A stretch of DNA of 64,000 nucleotides, taken from NCBI RefSeq assembly GCF_024171725.1, contig NZ_JAMTCG010000008.1, positions 42,219 through 106,218 on the forward strand. The letters are read 5' to 3'. Source of the stretch: Williamsia serinedens. GTDB taxonomy: Bacteria; Actinomycetota; Actinomycetes; Mycobacteriales; Mycobacteriaceae. The position numbers and the translations under genes are program-made. Position 1 is the stretch's first letter; each line of letters begins with the position of its first letter. Shown here piece by piece: positions 37,810 to 46,527 of the stretch. The notes under the pieces are model-generated. The model ran no database searches, had not been told where the DNA came from, and was given only the letters and a program-made list of their open reading frames with translations.

Positions 37810-38976
37810 TCATGCCACCGGGGCGACAACCAGCGCAGCGCTGTACCCCCCCATCCCGAGCGACGTCTTGAGCGTGAGGCCGGGCTCGGCGCGGGTCACA
37901 CCGTCGAGCAGGGCGTCCGTCGTCGGGGCCGACACGTGCGGGGAGGCCGGGATCTGGCCCCTCTCGAACCCGAGGAGCGACGCCGTCAACTCGACCGCGC
38001 CCGCCGCCGCCTGGCAGTGCCCCGCCAGCGGCTTGACGGAGAAGACCGACGCCCCGGGGATCACGTCGGCGAGGATCGAGCCCTCGGCGGCGTCACACTG
38101 GGCGGTGCCCGGCCCATGCGCGTTGAGGTGTCGGACGTCACGACCGTCGATCCCGGCCGACTCGATCGCCTCGTCGACGCACCGGCGCACGTGGACCAGC
38201 GACGGGTCGATGGAGGTGGGGTGGAACGCGTCGTGCGCCATCGCCCCACCGAGCACGTCGCCGTACCCGTCGACGTCGTCACGATTCGTCATCGTGAATG
38301 CGATGGAGGCCTCGCCGAAGCTGAACCCGCGGCTGCCCTCCTGGAACGGACGGCAGGCGGACAGCGGTTCGTCGTCGGTGATCGCCACCCCGAGTCGGGT
38401 GAACATGCCGACGATCTCCGGTGTCGCGGAGAGGTCGGTGGCCACCACGAGGACGTCGTCGACCATTCCCGCGTCGAGCCAGGTCCGCGCGGTGATCACC
38501 GCCGCCGATCCCGACGCGCACATCGACGACACGCTCATCACCGGTCCGTGGAACCCGTGCTCGGCCATCAGCAGCGACAGCGCCGTCGACGGGGTGACCG
38601 CGACGTACTGCCGTCCGGAGAAGGACCCCGCCGGAGCAGCGAACATGGGGTACATCGCGGTGTCGCCCATGACGGCCGCGTGCACGACCCCGACCCGCTT
38701 GCCGGGGGTCCATCCCCGCGCGTACGCGTCCTCCAGAGCCTCCCGCGCGGCGTGGCGCAGCGCTCGCGTGTAGCGGGTCGCCCCGTCGGCGGGCAGGCCG
38801 CCCTCGGGGATCATCGAGACCCAGCCCGGCTCGTCGTCGGCCATGCCGAAACCGGCGCGCAACGTGGCCGCCGGCTTGCCCGAGAGGAGCCCCTCCCAGA
38901 GCCGCTCCCTGCCCCATCCGTACCCCGTGACCGCACCGACCCCGGAGATCCGCGCGCGGTGTGTGGTGTTTCCCAT
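37810..38976 (-). CDS. Beta-ketoacyl-ACP synthase (FabF/KAS II-like)
   Basis: This 388-residue condensing enzyme keeps the Cys-His-His triad: Cys in VSSMCASGSAAV, His in HLNAHGPGTAQCD, and His in SVKPLAGHCQAAAG. It would extend an acyl chain with malonyl-ACP, but no ACP or other fatty-acid gene is adjacent. The ATG at 38976 has AAGGAG six bases upstream; an in-frame ATG at 39024 lies beyond a likely operator. A 22-bp palindrome sits in the promoter. The metabolic role is unknown. Confidence 0.85.
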   Translation of the reverse strand: MGNTTHRARISGVGAVTGYGWGRERLWEGLLSGKPAATLRAGFGMADDEPGWVSMIPEGGLPADGATRYTRALRHAAREALEDAYARGWTPGKRVGVVHAAVMGDTAMYPMFAAPAGSFSGRQYVAVTPSTALSLLMAEHGFHGPVMSVSSMCASGSAAVITARTWLDAGMVDDVLVVATDLSATPEIVGMFTRLGVAITDDEPLSACRPFQEGSRGFSFGEASIAFTMTNRDDVDGYGDVLGGAMAHDAFHPTSIDPSLVHVRRCVDEAIESAGIDGRDVRHLNAHGPGTAQCDAAEGSILADVIPGASVFSVKPLAGHCQAAAGAVELTASLLGFERGQIPASPHVSAPTTDALLDGVTRAEPGLTLKTSLGMGGYSAALVVAPVA

Positions 38977-38998
38977 CGTGAACTCCTTGTCGTCCCTT

Positions 38999-39020
38999 GC
39001 GATAAGCGATCGCATATCGC
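38999..39020. promoter_or_regulatory. 22-bp near-perfect palindrome upstream of the ketosynthase gene
   Basis: The sequence is self-complementary at 20 of 22 positions. It starts GCGATA, ends TATCGC and has the palindromic centre GCGATCGC. It lies 22 bases upstream of the ketosynthase start, where a dimeric repressor would sit. I do not recognise the binding protein. Confidence 0.6.
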
Positions 39021-39205
39021 ACATCGGCCCAGGTCAGGGCCTGATGTCCACGATGTCGCACAATGGGGGGACACGGCGAGCGCAGGACATCTCACAAAGG
39101 AGGGCGCGTCCGCTTTCACCGGTTCCCACCGTGAGATATCGCTGTGCGGGAGAATGCGTGGTGCATCACGCCGGAGCACGCGCACGCCGAGGGGTCGGAG
39201 AGGTC

Positions 39206-41701
39206 GTGGATGACGATGACGGTCGGGACATCGTGGCGCCGGCGGCCATGCCCATGACCAGCCCCACGTCCTCGTCGGTCGCCGAGCGGTACCGGCTGCT
39301 CCTCGAGCTCAGCCCGGACTCGATCGCCGTCCACCAGGCGGGCGAGATCGTCTACGTGAACTCCGCCGCGGTGCGCTTCGCGCGGGTCGACTCCCCCGAG
39401 GCCCTCATCGGCCGCCCCATCTCCGACTTCGTCCACCCCGACTCGCTGCCCCGCATGCTCGAACGCATCACCGGCATGGGCGACGAGGCGGGGGCGTCGA
39501 CGGTCCCCGAGGAGATGTTGATGACCAACTTCTCCGGGGAGACCCGCACGATGGAGGTCACGTCGGTCCGGACGGTCTGGAACGACGCCCCGGCCTACCA
39601 GGTGATCATGCGCGACGTCGCGGCGCAGAAGGCCGCCGAGATCGCCCTGCGGCACCAGGCGGCACTCGTCGACCACGTCAGCGACGCGGTGATATCCCTC
39701 GACTCCGAGCTGCGGATCCGGTCGTGGAACGAGGGCGCACGCCGCCTCTACGGCGTGACGCCCGCGGCGGCGGTGGGGCTGCCCTTCCCCGTCGTCGTCG
39801 ACGCCGACGTCGACCCTCAGTCCATCGTCGCGACCGGCGGGTCGATGGACGCCGTGCACCACCGGGGCGACTCCGGCCGCCCCATCCTGGTGCATCTGTC
39901 CGTCACCGCCCTCGGTGACGGGTACCTGCTCGTCGGGGCCGCGACGCGACGACCGCTGATCGAGCGGCTCGGGACGATCGTGACGTCCCTGCACCAGGCG
40001 GTCGTGGTGGTCGAGGAGGACGGGAGGATCGCGCTGGCCAACCCGGCGGCCCTCACCATCCTGGGCCTCACGGCCGCCCAGGTCCCCGGTGCGGCCCTGG
40101 ACTCGGTGCACCTCGACTTCCCGGACGACGCGACGTCACCGATCGTCTCGTGCCTGCGGACGGGGCGCCCTGTCGTCGACCGGCTGGCCTCTCTCACCAC
40201 CGATGCGGGCCGTCGCTGGCTGTCCTGCAGCGTGCGGGCCATCGACGACGACGTCGACGTGCAGGCGGCACTGGTCTCCATCGTCGACATCACCGACCGG
40301 CACGAGCGGACGTCGCAGCTCGCGTGGGAGGCCAACCACGACTTCCTCACCGGCCTGCTCAACCGCGGCGGTGTCCTGCGGCGTCTGGCCGTCCAGCTCG
40401 ACGCGCTGAGCGAGCCCGACGACCGCGTCGCGGTGTTCTATCTCGACCTCGACAACTTCAAGCTCGTCAACGACTCGCTCGGCCACGCCGCCGGCGACGA
40501 GGTGTTGCAGGAGATCGCGCGACGTCTCGACGGGATCACCCCGGCGGGGAGTTCGATCGGCCGGATCGGCGGCGACGAGTTCGTCATCGTGTCCCCGCTG
40601 TCGTCGGACTACGCCGACACCATCGAGCGTCAGAGCCGACGGGTCCACGACGCGGTCAGCGGACCGATCTCTCTCGGCTCGCGCAGCGAGCGTCTCACCA
40701 TCAGCATCGGTGTGGTGGTCGCCGCGCTCGGTGACAGCCGCTCCCCCACCGACCTCCTCCGCGACGCGGACATCGCCCTCTACCAGGCCAAGATGGAGTC
40801 CAGTTCGCAGACGCCCTACGTGCGCTTCCGCGTCGCGCACCGCGAGGACCTGCAGCGCCGCCAGCGCATCGAGCAGAACCTGCGGTCGGCGATGCTCGCC
40901 GACGCCACCGGTCTGCGACTCGACTACCAGCCGCTCGTGACCACCACCGATCACCGACTCGTCGCGGTCGAGGCGTTGTTGCGGTGGGACCACCCGGATC
41001 TCGGGCGCATCTCGCCGGCCGAGTTCATCCCGATCGCCGAGATGACCGACCTGATCGGGCTCGTCGGCGACTTCGTCGTCCGCACCGCCACCCGCGAGTT
41101 CACCGAGCAGTCATGGACGGGCGACATCACGTTGTGCGTCAACGTGTCCCGTCGGGAACTGACCGATCGCAGCCTGTTGTCGCGCCTCAACCGGGCCCTG
41201 GTCGCGACAGGACTCGCGGCCGAACGTCTGTGCGTCGAGATCACCGAGAGCGCCATCGGGGTCAACGACAGCCGTGCGACGTCGACCGTCGCGGCCGTGC
41301 GCGAACTGGGGATCCAGGTGGCCATCGACGACTTCGGTACGGGCGCATCGTCGTTGAACCAGCTCTACCGGCTGCCCATCAGCATCCTGAAGACGGCCAA
41401 GCCGTTCGTCGACGCCCTCGACGAGAGCGTCGAGGCACAGGCCATCCTGTCGAGCATCGTGGCCATGGCGCACGCCACCGGGATGCGTGTGGTGGCCGAG
41501 GGCGTCGAGACCTCGAGCCAGGCGGTCAAGGTCGCCGGCGTCGGGTGCGACTTCGCGCAGGGCTACTACTACGCGACGCCGCGGTCCCTGGCCGACATCG
41601 AGCCCCTCGCCCGACGGGGGGCGACGACCACGGGCCGCACCGCCGACCCGTCCTCGCCGTCGCCCGGGTTCCGCGACGACCCGGAAGCCGGGACCGACTG
41701 A
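39206..41701 (+). CDS. PAS-GGDEF-EAL cyclic-di-GMP enzyme
   Basis: This protein of about 831 residues has PAS-like domains in tandem (about 25-140, 145-245 and 255-375). A GGDEF domain with an intact IGRIGGDEFVIV motif follows, then an EAL domain with VEALLRWDHP, CVNVSRREL, IDDFGTGASSL and VVAEGVETS. Both diguanylate cyclase and phosphodiesterase activities are possible. It has no membrane helices. The start is uncertain: GTG 39206 has GGAG five bases upstream, while GTG near 39157 and ATG 39248 are alternatives. It is divergent from the ketosynthase gene. Confidence 0.85.
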   Translation: MDDDDGRDIVAPAAMPMTSPTSSSVAERYRLLLELSPDSIAVHQAGEIVYVNSAAVRFARVDSPEALIGRPISDFVHPDSLPRMLERITGMGDEAGASTVPEEMLMTNFSGETRTMEVTSVRTVWNDAPAYQVIMRDVAAQKAAEIALRHQAALVDHVSDAVISLDSELRIRSWNEGARRLYGVTPAAAVGLPFPVVVDADVDPQSIVATGGSMDAVHHRGDSGRPILVHLSVTALGDGYLLVGAATRRPLIERLGTIVTSLHQAVVVVEEDGRIALANPAALTILGLTAAQVPGAALDSVHLDFPDDATSPIVSCLRTGRPVVDRLASLTTDAGRRWLSCSVRAIDDDVDVQAALVSIVDITDRHERTSQLAWEANHDFLTGLLNRGGVLRRLAVQLDALSEPDDRVAVFYLDLDNFKLVNDSLGHAAGDEVLQEIARRLDGITPAGSSIGRIGGDEFVIVSPLSSDYADTIERQSRRVHDAVSGPISLGSRSERLTISIGVVVAALGDSRSPTDLLRDADIALYQAKMESSSQTPYVRFRVAHREDLQRRQRIEQNLRSAMLADATGLRLDYQPLVTTTDHRLVAVEALLRWDHPDLGRISPAEFIPIAEMTDLIGLVGDFVVRTATREFTEQSWTGDITLCVNVSRRELTDRSLLSRLNRALVATGLAAERLCVEITESAIGVNDSRATSTVAAVRELGIQVAIDDFGTGASSLNQLYRLPISILKTAKPFVDALDESVEAQAILSSIVAMAHATGMRVVAEGVETSSQAVKVAGVGCDFAQGYYYATPRSLADIEPLARRGATTTGRTADPSSPSPGFRDDPEAGTD

Positions 41702-41714
41702 TCAACAGTGGTTC

Positions 41715-43904
41715 TCAGCGCGGCAGGCCGAGGATGCGTTCGGCCGCCGCGGTCGCGAGCACCTGGGTGGTGCCGCCCGCGATGGTCAGGCATCGGTTGC
41801 GCAGGTAGAGGTCGGCGGCGTCGGACATCGCGAGGCCGTCGGGCCCCAGCACCGACAGCGCGAACTCGGGCACCTCCTGACGATGCCGGGCCCCGATCAG
41901 CTTGCGCACACTGGAGACGGCCCCGGGGTCGGTCCCGGCGAGGCGTCGTACCACCGACCGCGCGTCGAGCACGCGGCCGATCTGGGCGTGCACACTCAGC
42001 CGGCCGAGACGATCCGTCGCCACCGGGTCCAGCGGTGTGCCGGCGCGATCGAGTTGCGCCAGCAACGATTCCATCTCCCTGCCCAGCCCGGAGCCGCCCA
42101 TGGCGACGCGCTCGTTGGCCAGGGTGGTCCGCGCCAACCGCCACCCGTCACCGGGCGCGCCGACGATGCAGTCGTCGGAGACGAACACGTCGTCGAGGAA
42201 CACCTCGTTGAACAGCGCGTCGCCGGTGATCTCCCGCAGCGGACGGACGTCGACGCCCGCCGACCGCATGTCGACGAGGAAGTAGCTGATCCCCTTGTGC
42301 TTCGGCACGTCCGGATCGGTGCGGGCGAGGCAGATGGCCCAGTCGGCGATGTGGGCCTCCGACGTCCAGATCTTCTGCCCGGACAGCAGCCACCCCCCGT
42401 CGGTGCGGACGGCCTTCGTGCGCAACGATGCGAGGTCGGACCCGGCCTCGGGTTCGCTGAACAGCTGGCACCACACCATCTCCCCGGCCAGGGTGGGGCC
42501 GACGAACCGGTCCCGCTGCGCGTCGGTGCCGTGCTCGAGGATCGTCGGGATGGCCCAGCCCGCGATGACGATGTCCGGGCGGGTGACACCGGCACGGTCG
42601 AGTTCCTCGTCGACGAGGAGCTGCTCGGCGGGTCCCGCACCCAACCCGTGCGGCCGCGGCCAGTGGGGCATGAGGTACCCGGTCTCGGCGAGGGCGCGGC
42701 GACGGTCGTCGGCGGCCGCGATGCGCTCGCAGGTGGCGCGGACGTCGGCGCGCAGATGCTCGACCTCGGACAGGTCGACGTCGACCCGGCGCCGCGCGCC
42801 CGACGTGACGGCGGCGGCGACCTCCCGGTGCCACCCCGACGTGCCGTCGAGCTGCTGGCGCAGTCCGAGTGCCGCGCGCAGGTAGAGGTGCGCCGGGTGG
42901 TCGAAGGTGAACCCGATCCCGCCGAGCACCTGGATGCAGTCGGCGGCGTTCTCGACCGGCAGGTCGGCGGCGGCCGCGGCGGCGACCGCCACGGCCATCG
43001 CCACCTGCTCGGGGTCGCCACCGTCGCGCCCGTCGGCGACGGCGTGCGCGACGTCCCACGCCGCGGCCGTCATCTCCTCGCTCCGACAGAGCATCTCGGC
43101 GCAGAGGTGTTTGACCGCCTGGAACGACCCGATGGGCTTGCCGAACTGCTCGCGGAACCTCGCGTGCTCGGTGGCGGTCTCCAGCGTCCAGCGCGCGAGC
43201 CCGGACGCGTACGCGGCGAGGCCGGCCACCAGCAGCGCACGCACCGTGGCGGCGTCGGCGTCGAGCACCGCGTGGGCGGGCACGCCGACGCCCCGCAGCG
43301 AGACGACCGCGACGGGGTCGGTGCCGTCGACCGCGGTGAGGGACTTGGTCTCGACACCCGGCCCGTCGGAGTCGACCACCACCCACCGCGGGCGGTCGTC
43401 GACGGTCACGGCGAGCAGCATCAGCCCGCCCGGGAAGAGTCCGACGGTGGTCAGATGGTCGGCGTCGACGATCAGCCCGCCGTCACCGGCGTCGCGGGCG
43501 GTGACCGACTCCCGCGGCGCGCCGGTGAGCATCGCGGGGACGAGTCCGACGGGCAGGTCGCCGCCCATCACGGCCTGGGCCAGCTCCGACGCGGCGTCGG
43601 CGGTCGCCCCCTCCGCCCGCGCCAGGAGATCTGCGACGACGGCGGTCGCGACGAGCGGGCCGGGCACCAGGTCGTGGCCGCACTGCTCGAGCATGACGGC
43701 GAGGTCGACGACGGACGCCCCGAGACCGCCCGCCGCCTCGGGGACGGTGAGGGCGAAGAGACCGAGATCGGCGGCACCGGGCAACACGGCGGGCCCCTGA
43801 CCGTCGAGGGCACCGCGCACGGCGGCGGTGGCTCCGGCGCGATCGGCCCAGGTGCGGACGGCCTCGGTGAAGGACGCGTGGTCGGTGGAATCGGCGATCG
43901 ACAT
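41715..43904 (-). CDS. Fused acyl-CoA dehydrogenase, FadE34/ChsE3-like
   Basis: This 729-residue protein combines two acyl-CoA dehydrogenase units. The N-terminal half (about 1-370) has the ChsE1-like REQFGKPIGSFQAVKHLCAE and the C-terminal half (about 395-729) the ChsE2-like FSEPEAGSDLASLRT. It is thus a single-chain version of the alpha2-beta2 steroid enzymes. Length and its place divergent from kstR match FadE34 (ChsE3), which acts in steroid side-chain beta-oxidation. A perfect KstR box lies 37 bases upstream. Confidence 0.88.
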   Translation of the reverse strand: MSIADSTDHASFTEAVRTWADRAGATAAVRGALDGQGPAVLPGAADLGLFALTVPEAAGGLGASVVDLAVMLEQCGHDLVPGPLVATAVVADLLARAEGATADAASELAQAVMGGDLPVGLVPAMLTGAPRESVTARDAGDGGLIVDADHLTTVGLFPGGLMLLAVTVDDRPRWVVVDSDGPGVETKSLTAVDGTDPVAVVSLRGVGVPAHAVLDADAATVRALLVAGLAAYASGLARWTLETATEHARFREQFGKPIGSFQAVKHLCAEMLCRSEEMTAAAWDVAHAVADGRDGGDPEQVAMAVAVAAAAAADLPVENAADCIQVLGGIGFTFDHPAHLYLRAALGLRQQLDGTSGWHREVAAAVTSGARRRVDVDLSEVEHLRADVRATCERIAAADDRRRALAETGYLMPHWPRPHGLGAGPAEQLLVDEELDRAGVTRPDIVIAGWAIPTILEHGTDAQRDRFVGPTLAGEMVWCQLFSEPEAGSDLASLRTKAVRTDGGWLLSGQKIWTSEAHIADWAICLARTDPDVPKHKGISYFLVDMRSAGVDVRPLREITGDALFNEVFLDDVFVSDDCIVGAPGDGWRLARTTLANERVAMGGSGLGREMESLLAQLDRAGTPLDPVATDRLGRLSVHAQIGRVLDARSVVRRLAGTDPGAVSSVRKLIGARHRQEVPEFALSVLGPDGLAMSDAADLYLRNRCLTIAGGTTQVLATAAAERILGLPR

Positions 43905-43940
43905 CGTCGCGAGCTCCCTCGTCGTGCGTGTCAGACGAAC

Positions 43941-43954
43941 TAGAACGTGTTCTA
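43941..43954. promoter_or_regulatory. KstR box between fadE34-like gene and kstR
   Basis: TAGAACGTGTTCTA is a perfect match to the KstR consensus. It is 37 bases upstream of the dehydrogenase start and 151 bases upstream of kstR, allowing control of the dehydrogenase and possibly autoregulation of kstR. Confidence 0.88.
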
Positions 43955-44104
43955 ATCATGCCATGCCGATCCGAGCCGCGAATCGCCGTTCCCCCACCGT
44001 GGGGAATATCGTGAACCGATCGGATCAAGGTTCGCCGACGGGATCGGGGGGCAGTCGACGTCGGTCGGCCGTCTCGTCCCGCGGCGCGCGAGTGAGGAAT
44101 TGAG

Positions 44105-44746
44105 ATGGCCACCCCGGCGACACCCGGCGCGACGACATCCGCGCCCACCGCGGCCACCGAGGCGGATCTCGGGTCCACCGCGCAGCGCGAACGGCGACGC
44201 CGCATCCTCGACGCCACGCTCGCGCTGGCCAGCAAGGGCGGCTACGACGCGGTGCAGATGCGCGCCGTCGCGGACAAGGCCGACGTCGCCGTCGGCACCC
44301 TGTACCGCTACTTCCCGTCGAAGGTGCACCTGCTGGTCACCGCGCTCGCCCGGGAGTTCGCCCGCGTCGAGTCGCGCGCGGACCGCTCGAAGCTGCAGGG
44401 CGACACCGCGGTGGAGCGGCTGCGCCACGTCCTCGACCTCATCACCCTGGCCATGCAGCGGGACCCGCTGCTGACCGAGGCGATGACGCGCGCGTTCATG
44501 TTCGCCGACGCGTCCGCGGCCACCGAGGTCGACGCGGTCGCCGGCATCATCGACCGCCTCCTCGCCGGGGCCATGGCCGACGACGAGCCCACCGAGGAGG
44601 ACCTCAAGATCGCGCGCGTCATCTCCGACGTGTGGATGTCGAACCTGGTCCAGTGGTTGACCCGCCGGGTGACGGCCACCGACGTCACCAGCCGTCTCGA
44701 GCTGACCGTCGAACTGCTGCTCGCCGGGCGCGAGTCCCGCGCCTGA
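44105..44746 (+). CDS. kstR: Cholesterol catabolism repressor KstR
   Basis: This 213-residue TetR-family protein is very close to mycobacterial KstR in the HTH (QRERRRRILDATLALASKGG, VQMRAVADKADVAVGTLYRY, FPSKVHLLV). The ligand domain also matches (MQRDPLLTEAMTRAFMFADA, ARVISDVWMSNLVQWLTRR). KstR releases DNA on binding a steroid-derived CoA thioester. It is divergent from the fadE34-like gene, as in mycobacteria. The N-terminal tail (about 24 residues) is longer than usual. GAGGA lies eight bases before the ATG. Confidence 0.95.
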   Translation: MATPATPGATTSAPTAATEADLGSTAQRERRRRILDATLALASKGGYDAVQMRAVADKADVAVGTLYRYFPSKVHLLVTALAREFARVESRADRSKLQGDTAVERLRHVLDLITLAMQRDPLLTEAMTRAFMFADASAATEVDAVAGIIDRLLAGAMADDEPTEEDLKIARVISDVWMSNLVQWLTRRVTATDVTSRLELTVELLLAGRESRA

Positions 44747-44802
44747 ACCCCGACGGGGAGAACGGGTCCGCGCACGGACCCCACGTGGCAGGGTCGGTGC
44801 CC

Positions 44803-45987
44803 ATGACCGACTCGTCGACCTCGCCCGCCGTCGCGGCGATCGCCCTCCCCCGCCTCGCGCACATCGGATCCGGCGCGCTGGAGCGTCTGGGGTCGGTGGT
44901 CGAGACTCTCGGCGTGCGACGGCCCGTCGTGGTCACCGACCGGTTCATGGTGGACACCGGCGTGGCGGCCCGTGTCGTCGAGCTCCTCACCGCCGCCGGG
45001 GCCACGCCCACCGTGTTCGACGGGACCGTCCCCGACCCGACGACCGACTCCCTGCGACCCGGCCTCGAGGTGGTGCGGGCCGCCGACGCCGACGCGGTGA
45101 TCGGGCTCGGCGGGGGCAGCCCGATGGACACGGCCAAGGCCCTCGCCGTGCTGTCGCGGACGGGTGGCGAGATCGCCGACCACCGCGCACCCGGCGCCTA
45201 CACCGGGCCCGCGCTGCCGATCATCGCGATCCCGACCACCGCGGGGTCGGGGTCGGAGGCGACCCAGTTCACCGTCATCACCGACAGCGCCACCGACGAG
45301 AAGATGCTCTGCCCTGGACTGTCGTTCCTGCCCGTCGCGACCATCGTCGACGTCGACCTCACGATGTCGATGCCCGCGCGCCTCTCCGCCGACACCGGCG
45401 TCGACGCCCTCACCCACGCGATCGAGGCCTACGTCAGCCGCAAGGCCAACCCGTTCAGCGACGGACTGGCCCTGGCCGCGATGCGCACGGTCGCCGGGGC
45501 GCTGCGGCGGGTGTGGGCCGACGGCACCGACCGCGACGCCCGCGCGGCGATGATGGTGGCCGCGACGCAGGCGGGGATGGCGTTCTCGAACGCGTCCGTC
45601 GCCCTCGTCCACGGCATGAGCCGCCCGATCGGGGGTCACTTCCATGTGGCTCACGGACTCTCGAACGCGATGCTGCTGCCCGCCGTGACTCGCTTCTCGG
45701 TCGACGCCGCGGTCGAGCGCTACGCCGACTGCGCCCGGGCGATGCGCGTCGTCACCGACGCCACGGAGGACCGCTCGGCGGCGCACGCACTCGTCGACGA
45801 GCTCACCCGGCTCTGCGCCGACGTCGAGGTGCCGACGCCGGAGTCCCACGGCATCGACGAGACACGCTGGGAGGAGCGCCTGCCCGTCATGGCCGAGCAG
45901 GCGCTGGCGTCCGGGTCACCGGCCAACAACCCGCGCGTACCCGACGCACAGGAGATCGTCGCGCTCTACCGCGAGATCTATCGCTGA
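44803..45987 (+). CDS. Iron-containing alcohol dehydrogenase
   Basis: This 394-residue group III alcohol dehydrogenase has GGGSPMDTAKALAV near 103-116, PTTAGSGSEATQF, and metal ligands in DTGVDALTHAIEAYVS and HGMSRPIGGHFHVAHGLSNA. It would oxidise an alcohol or reduce an aldehyde or ketone with NAD(P). It starts 56 bases after kstR, possibly in the same transcript, which makes a role in steroid-derived aldehyde metabolism possible. The substrate cannot be told. Confidence 0.85.
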   Translation: MTDSSTSPAVAAIALPRLAHIGSGALERLGSVVETLGVRRPVVVTDRFMVDTGVAARVVELLTAAGATPTVFDGTVPDPTTDSLRPGLEVVRAADADAVIGLGGGSPMDTAKALAVLSRTGGEIADHRAPGAYTGPALPIIAIPTTAGSGSEATQFTVITDSATDEKMLCPGLSFLPVATIVDVDLTMSMPARLSADTGVDALTHAIEAYVSRKANPFSDGLALAAMRTVAGALRRVWADGTDRDARAAMMVAATQAGMAFSNASVALVHGMSRPIGGHFHVAHGLSNAMLLPAVTRFSVDAAVERYADCARAMRVVTDATEDRSAAHALVDELTRLCADVEVPTPESHGIDETRWEERLPVMAEQALASGSPANNPRVPDAQEIVALYREIYR

Positions 45988-46060
45988 GTGGAAACCCCCA
46001 CCCTCGGGCGGTGACGATCCCCTGATCGCCGGGGCACCGGCGGCCTACCGTCTACAGGCC

Positions 46061-46447
46061 ATGAGCACGCCGTACCCACCGCCGGCCCCGTGGGCCCCCG
46101 CCCCCGCCGTCGCGCGACGACCGACGCGTACCGCGGACGTCGTGGTGACCAGCCTCCTGATCGCCGCGCACGTCACCGTGTTCGGCGCGGCGGCGTTCTT
46201 CAGTCTCTTCTACGCCATGGCGAGCGATCCCTGCGGCAGCGGGACAGTCTGCGACACCGGCAAGATCGGGCAGGCGTTCTTCCTCACCGACGCGGTGGGC
46301 CTGGTCGTGATGCTGGCCGCCTCCACCGCCGCGGTGCTGCTCATGCTGCGCCGTCGGATCGCCTTCTGGGTCCCCCTCGTGGGGATCGCCGCCCAGGTCG
46401 GCCTGGTCGCCCTCTCCTTCGGCCTGCTCGGCCAGGTGGTGCCCTGA
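46061..46447 (+). CDS. Small multi-pass membrane protein
   Basis: This 128-residue protein has a Pro-rich N-terminus (STPYPPPAPWAPAP). Three hydrophobic helices lie at about 27-50, 74-94 and 100-122. The first loop holds two Cys (DPCGSGTVCDTG) that could form a disulfide outside the cell. I recognise no family with an assigned function. It lies between the alcohol dehydrogenase and the FadE5-like gene and shares no overlap with either. Confidence 0.7.
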   Translation: MSTPYPPPAPWAPAPAVARRPTRTADVVVTSLLIAAHVTVFGAAAFFSLFYAMASDPCGSGTVCDTGKIGQAFFLTDAVGLVVMLAASTAAVLLMLRRRIAFWVPLVGIAAQVGLVALSFGLLGQVVP

Positions 46448-46527
46448 GCCCGACGTGACCGGCCGCGGGGGTGGGCGCATCATGGGCAGCAGGCGGATCG
46501 CCCGCCGACGAGAGGAATCGCTGAACC

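Noticed and set aside
39024..39205. Much longer N-terminus for the PAS-GGDEF-EAL protein, from 38843
   Set aside because: It would overlap the divergent ketosynthase gene and its palindromic operator, and the extra sequence lacks domain character.
41487..43943. 818-codon open frame antisense to the fused acyl-CoA dehydrogenase
   Set aside because: No recognisable domain, biased composition, and it runs through the KstR box; the minus-strand enzyme explains the coding signal.
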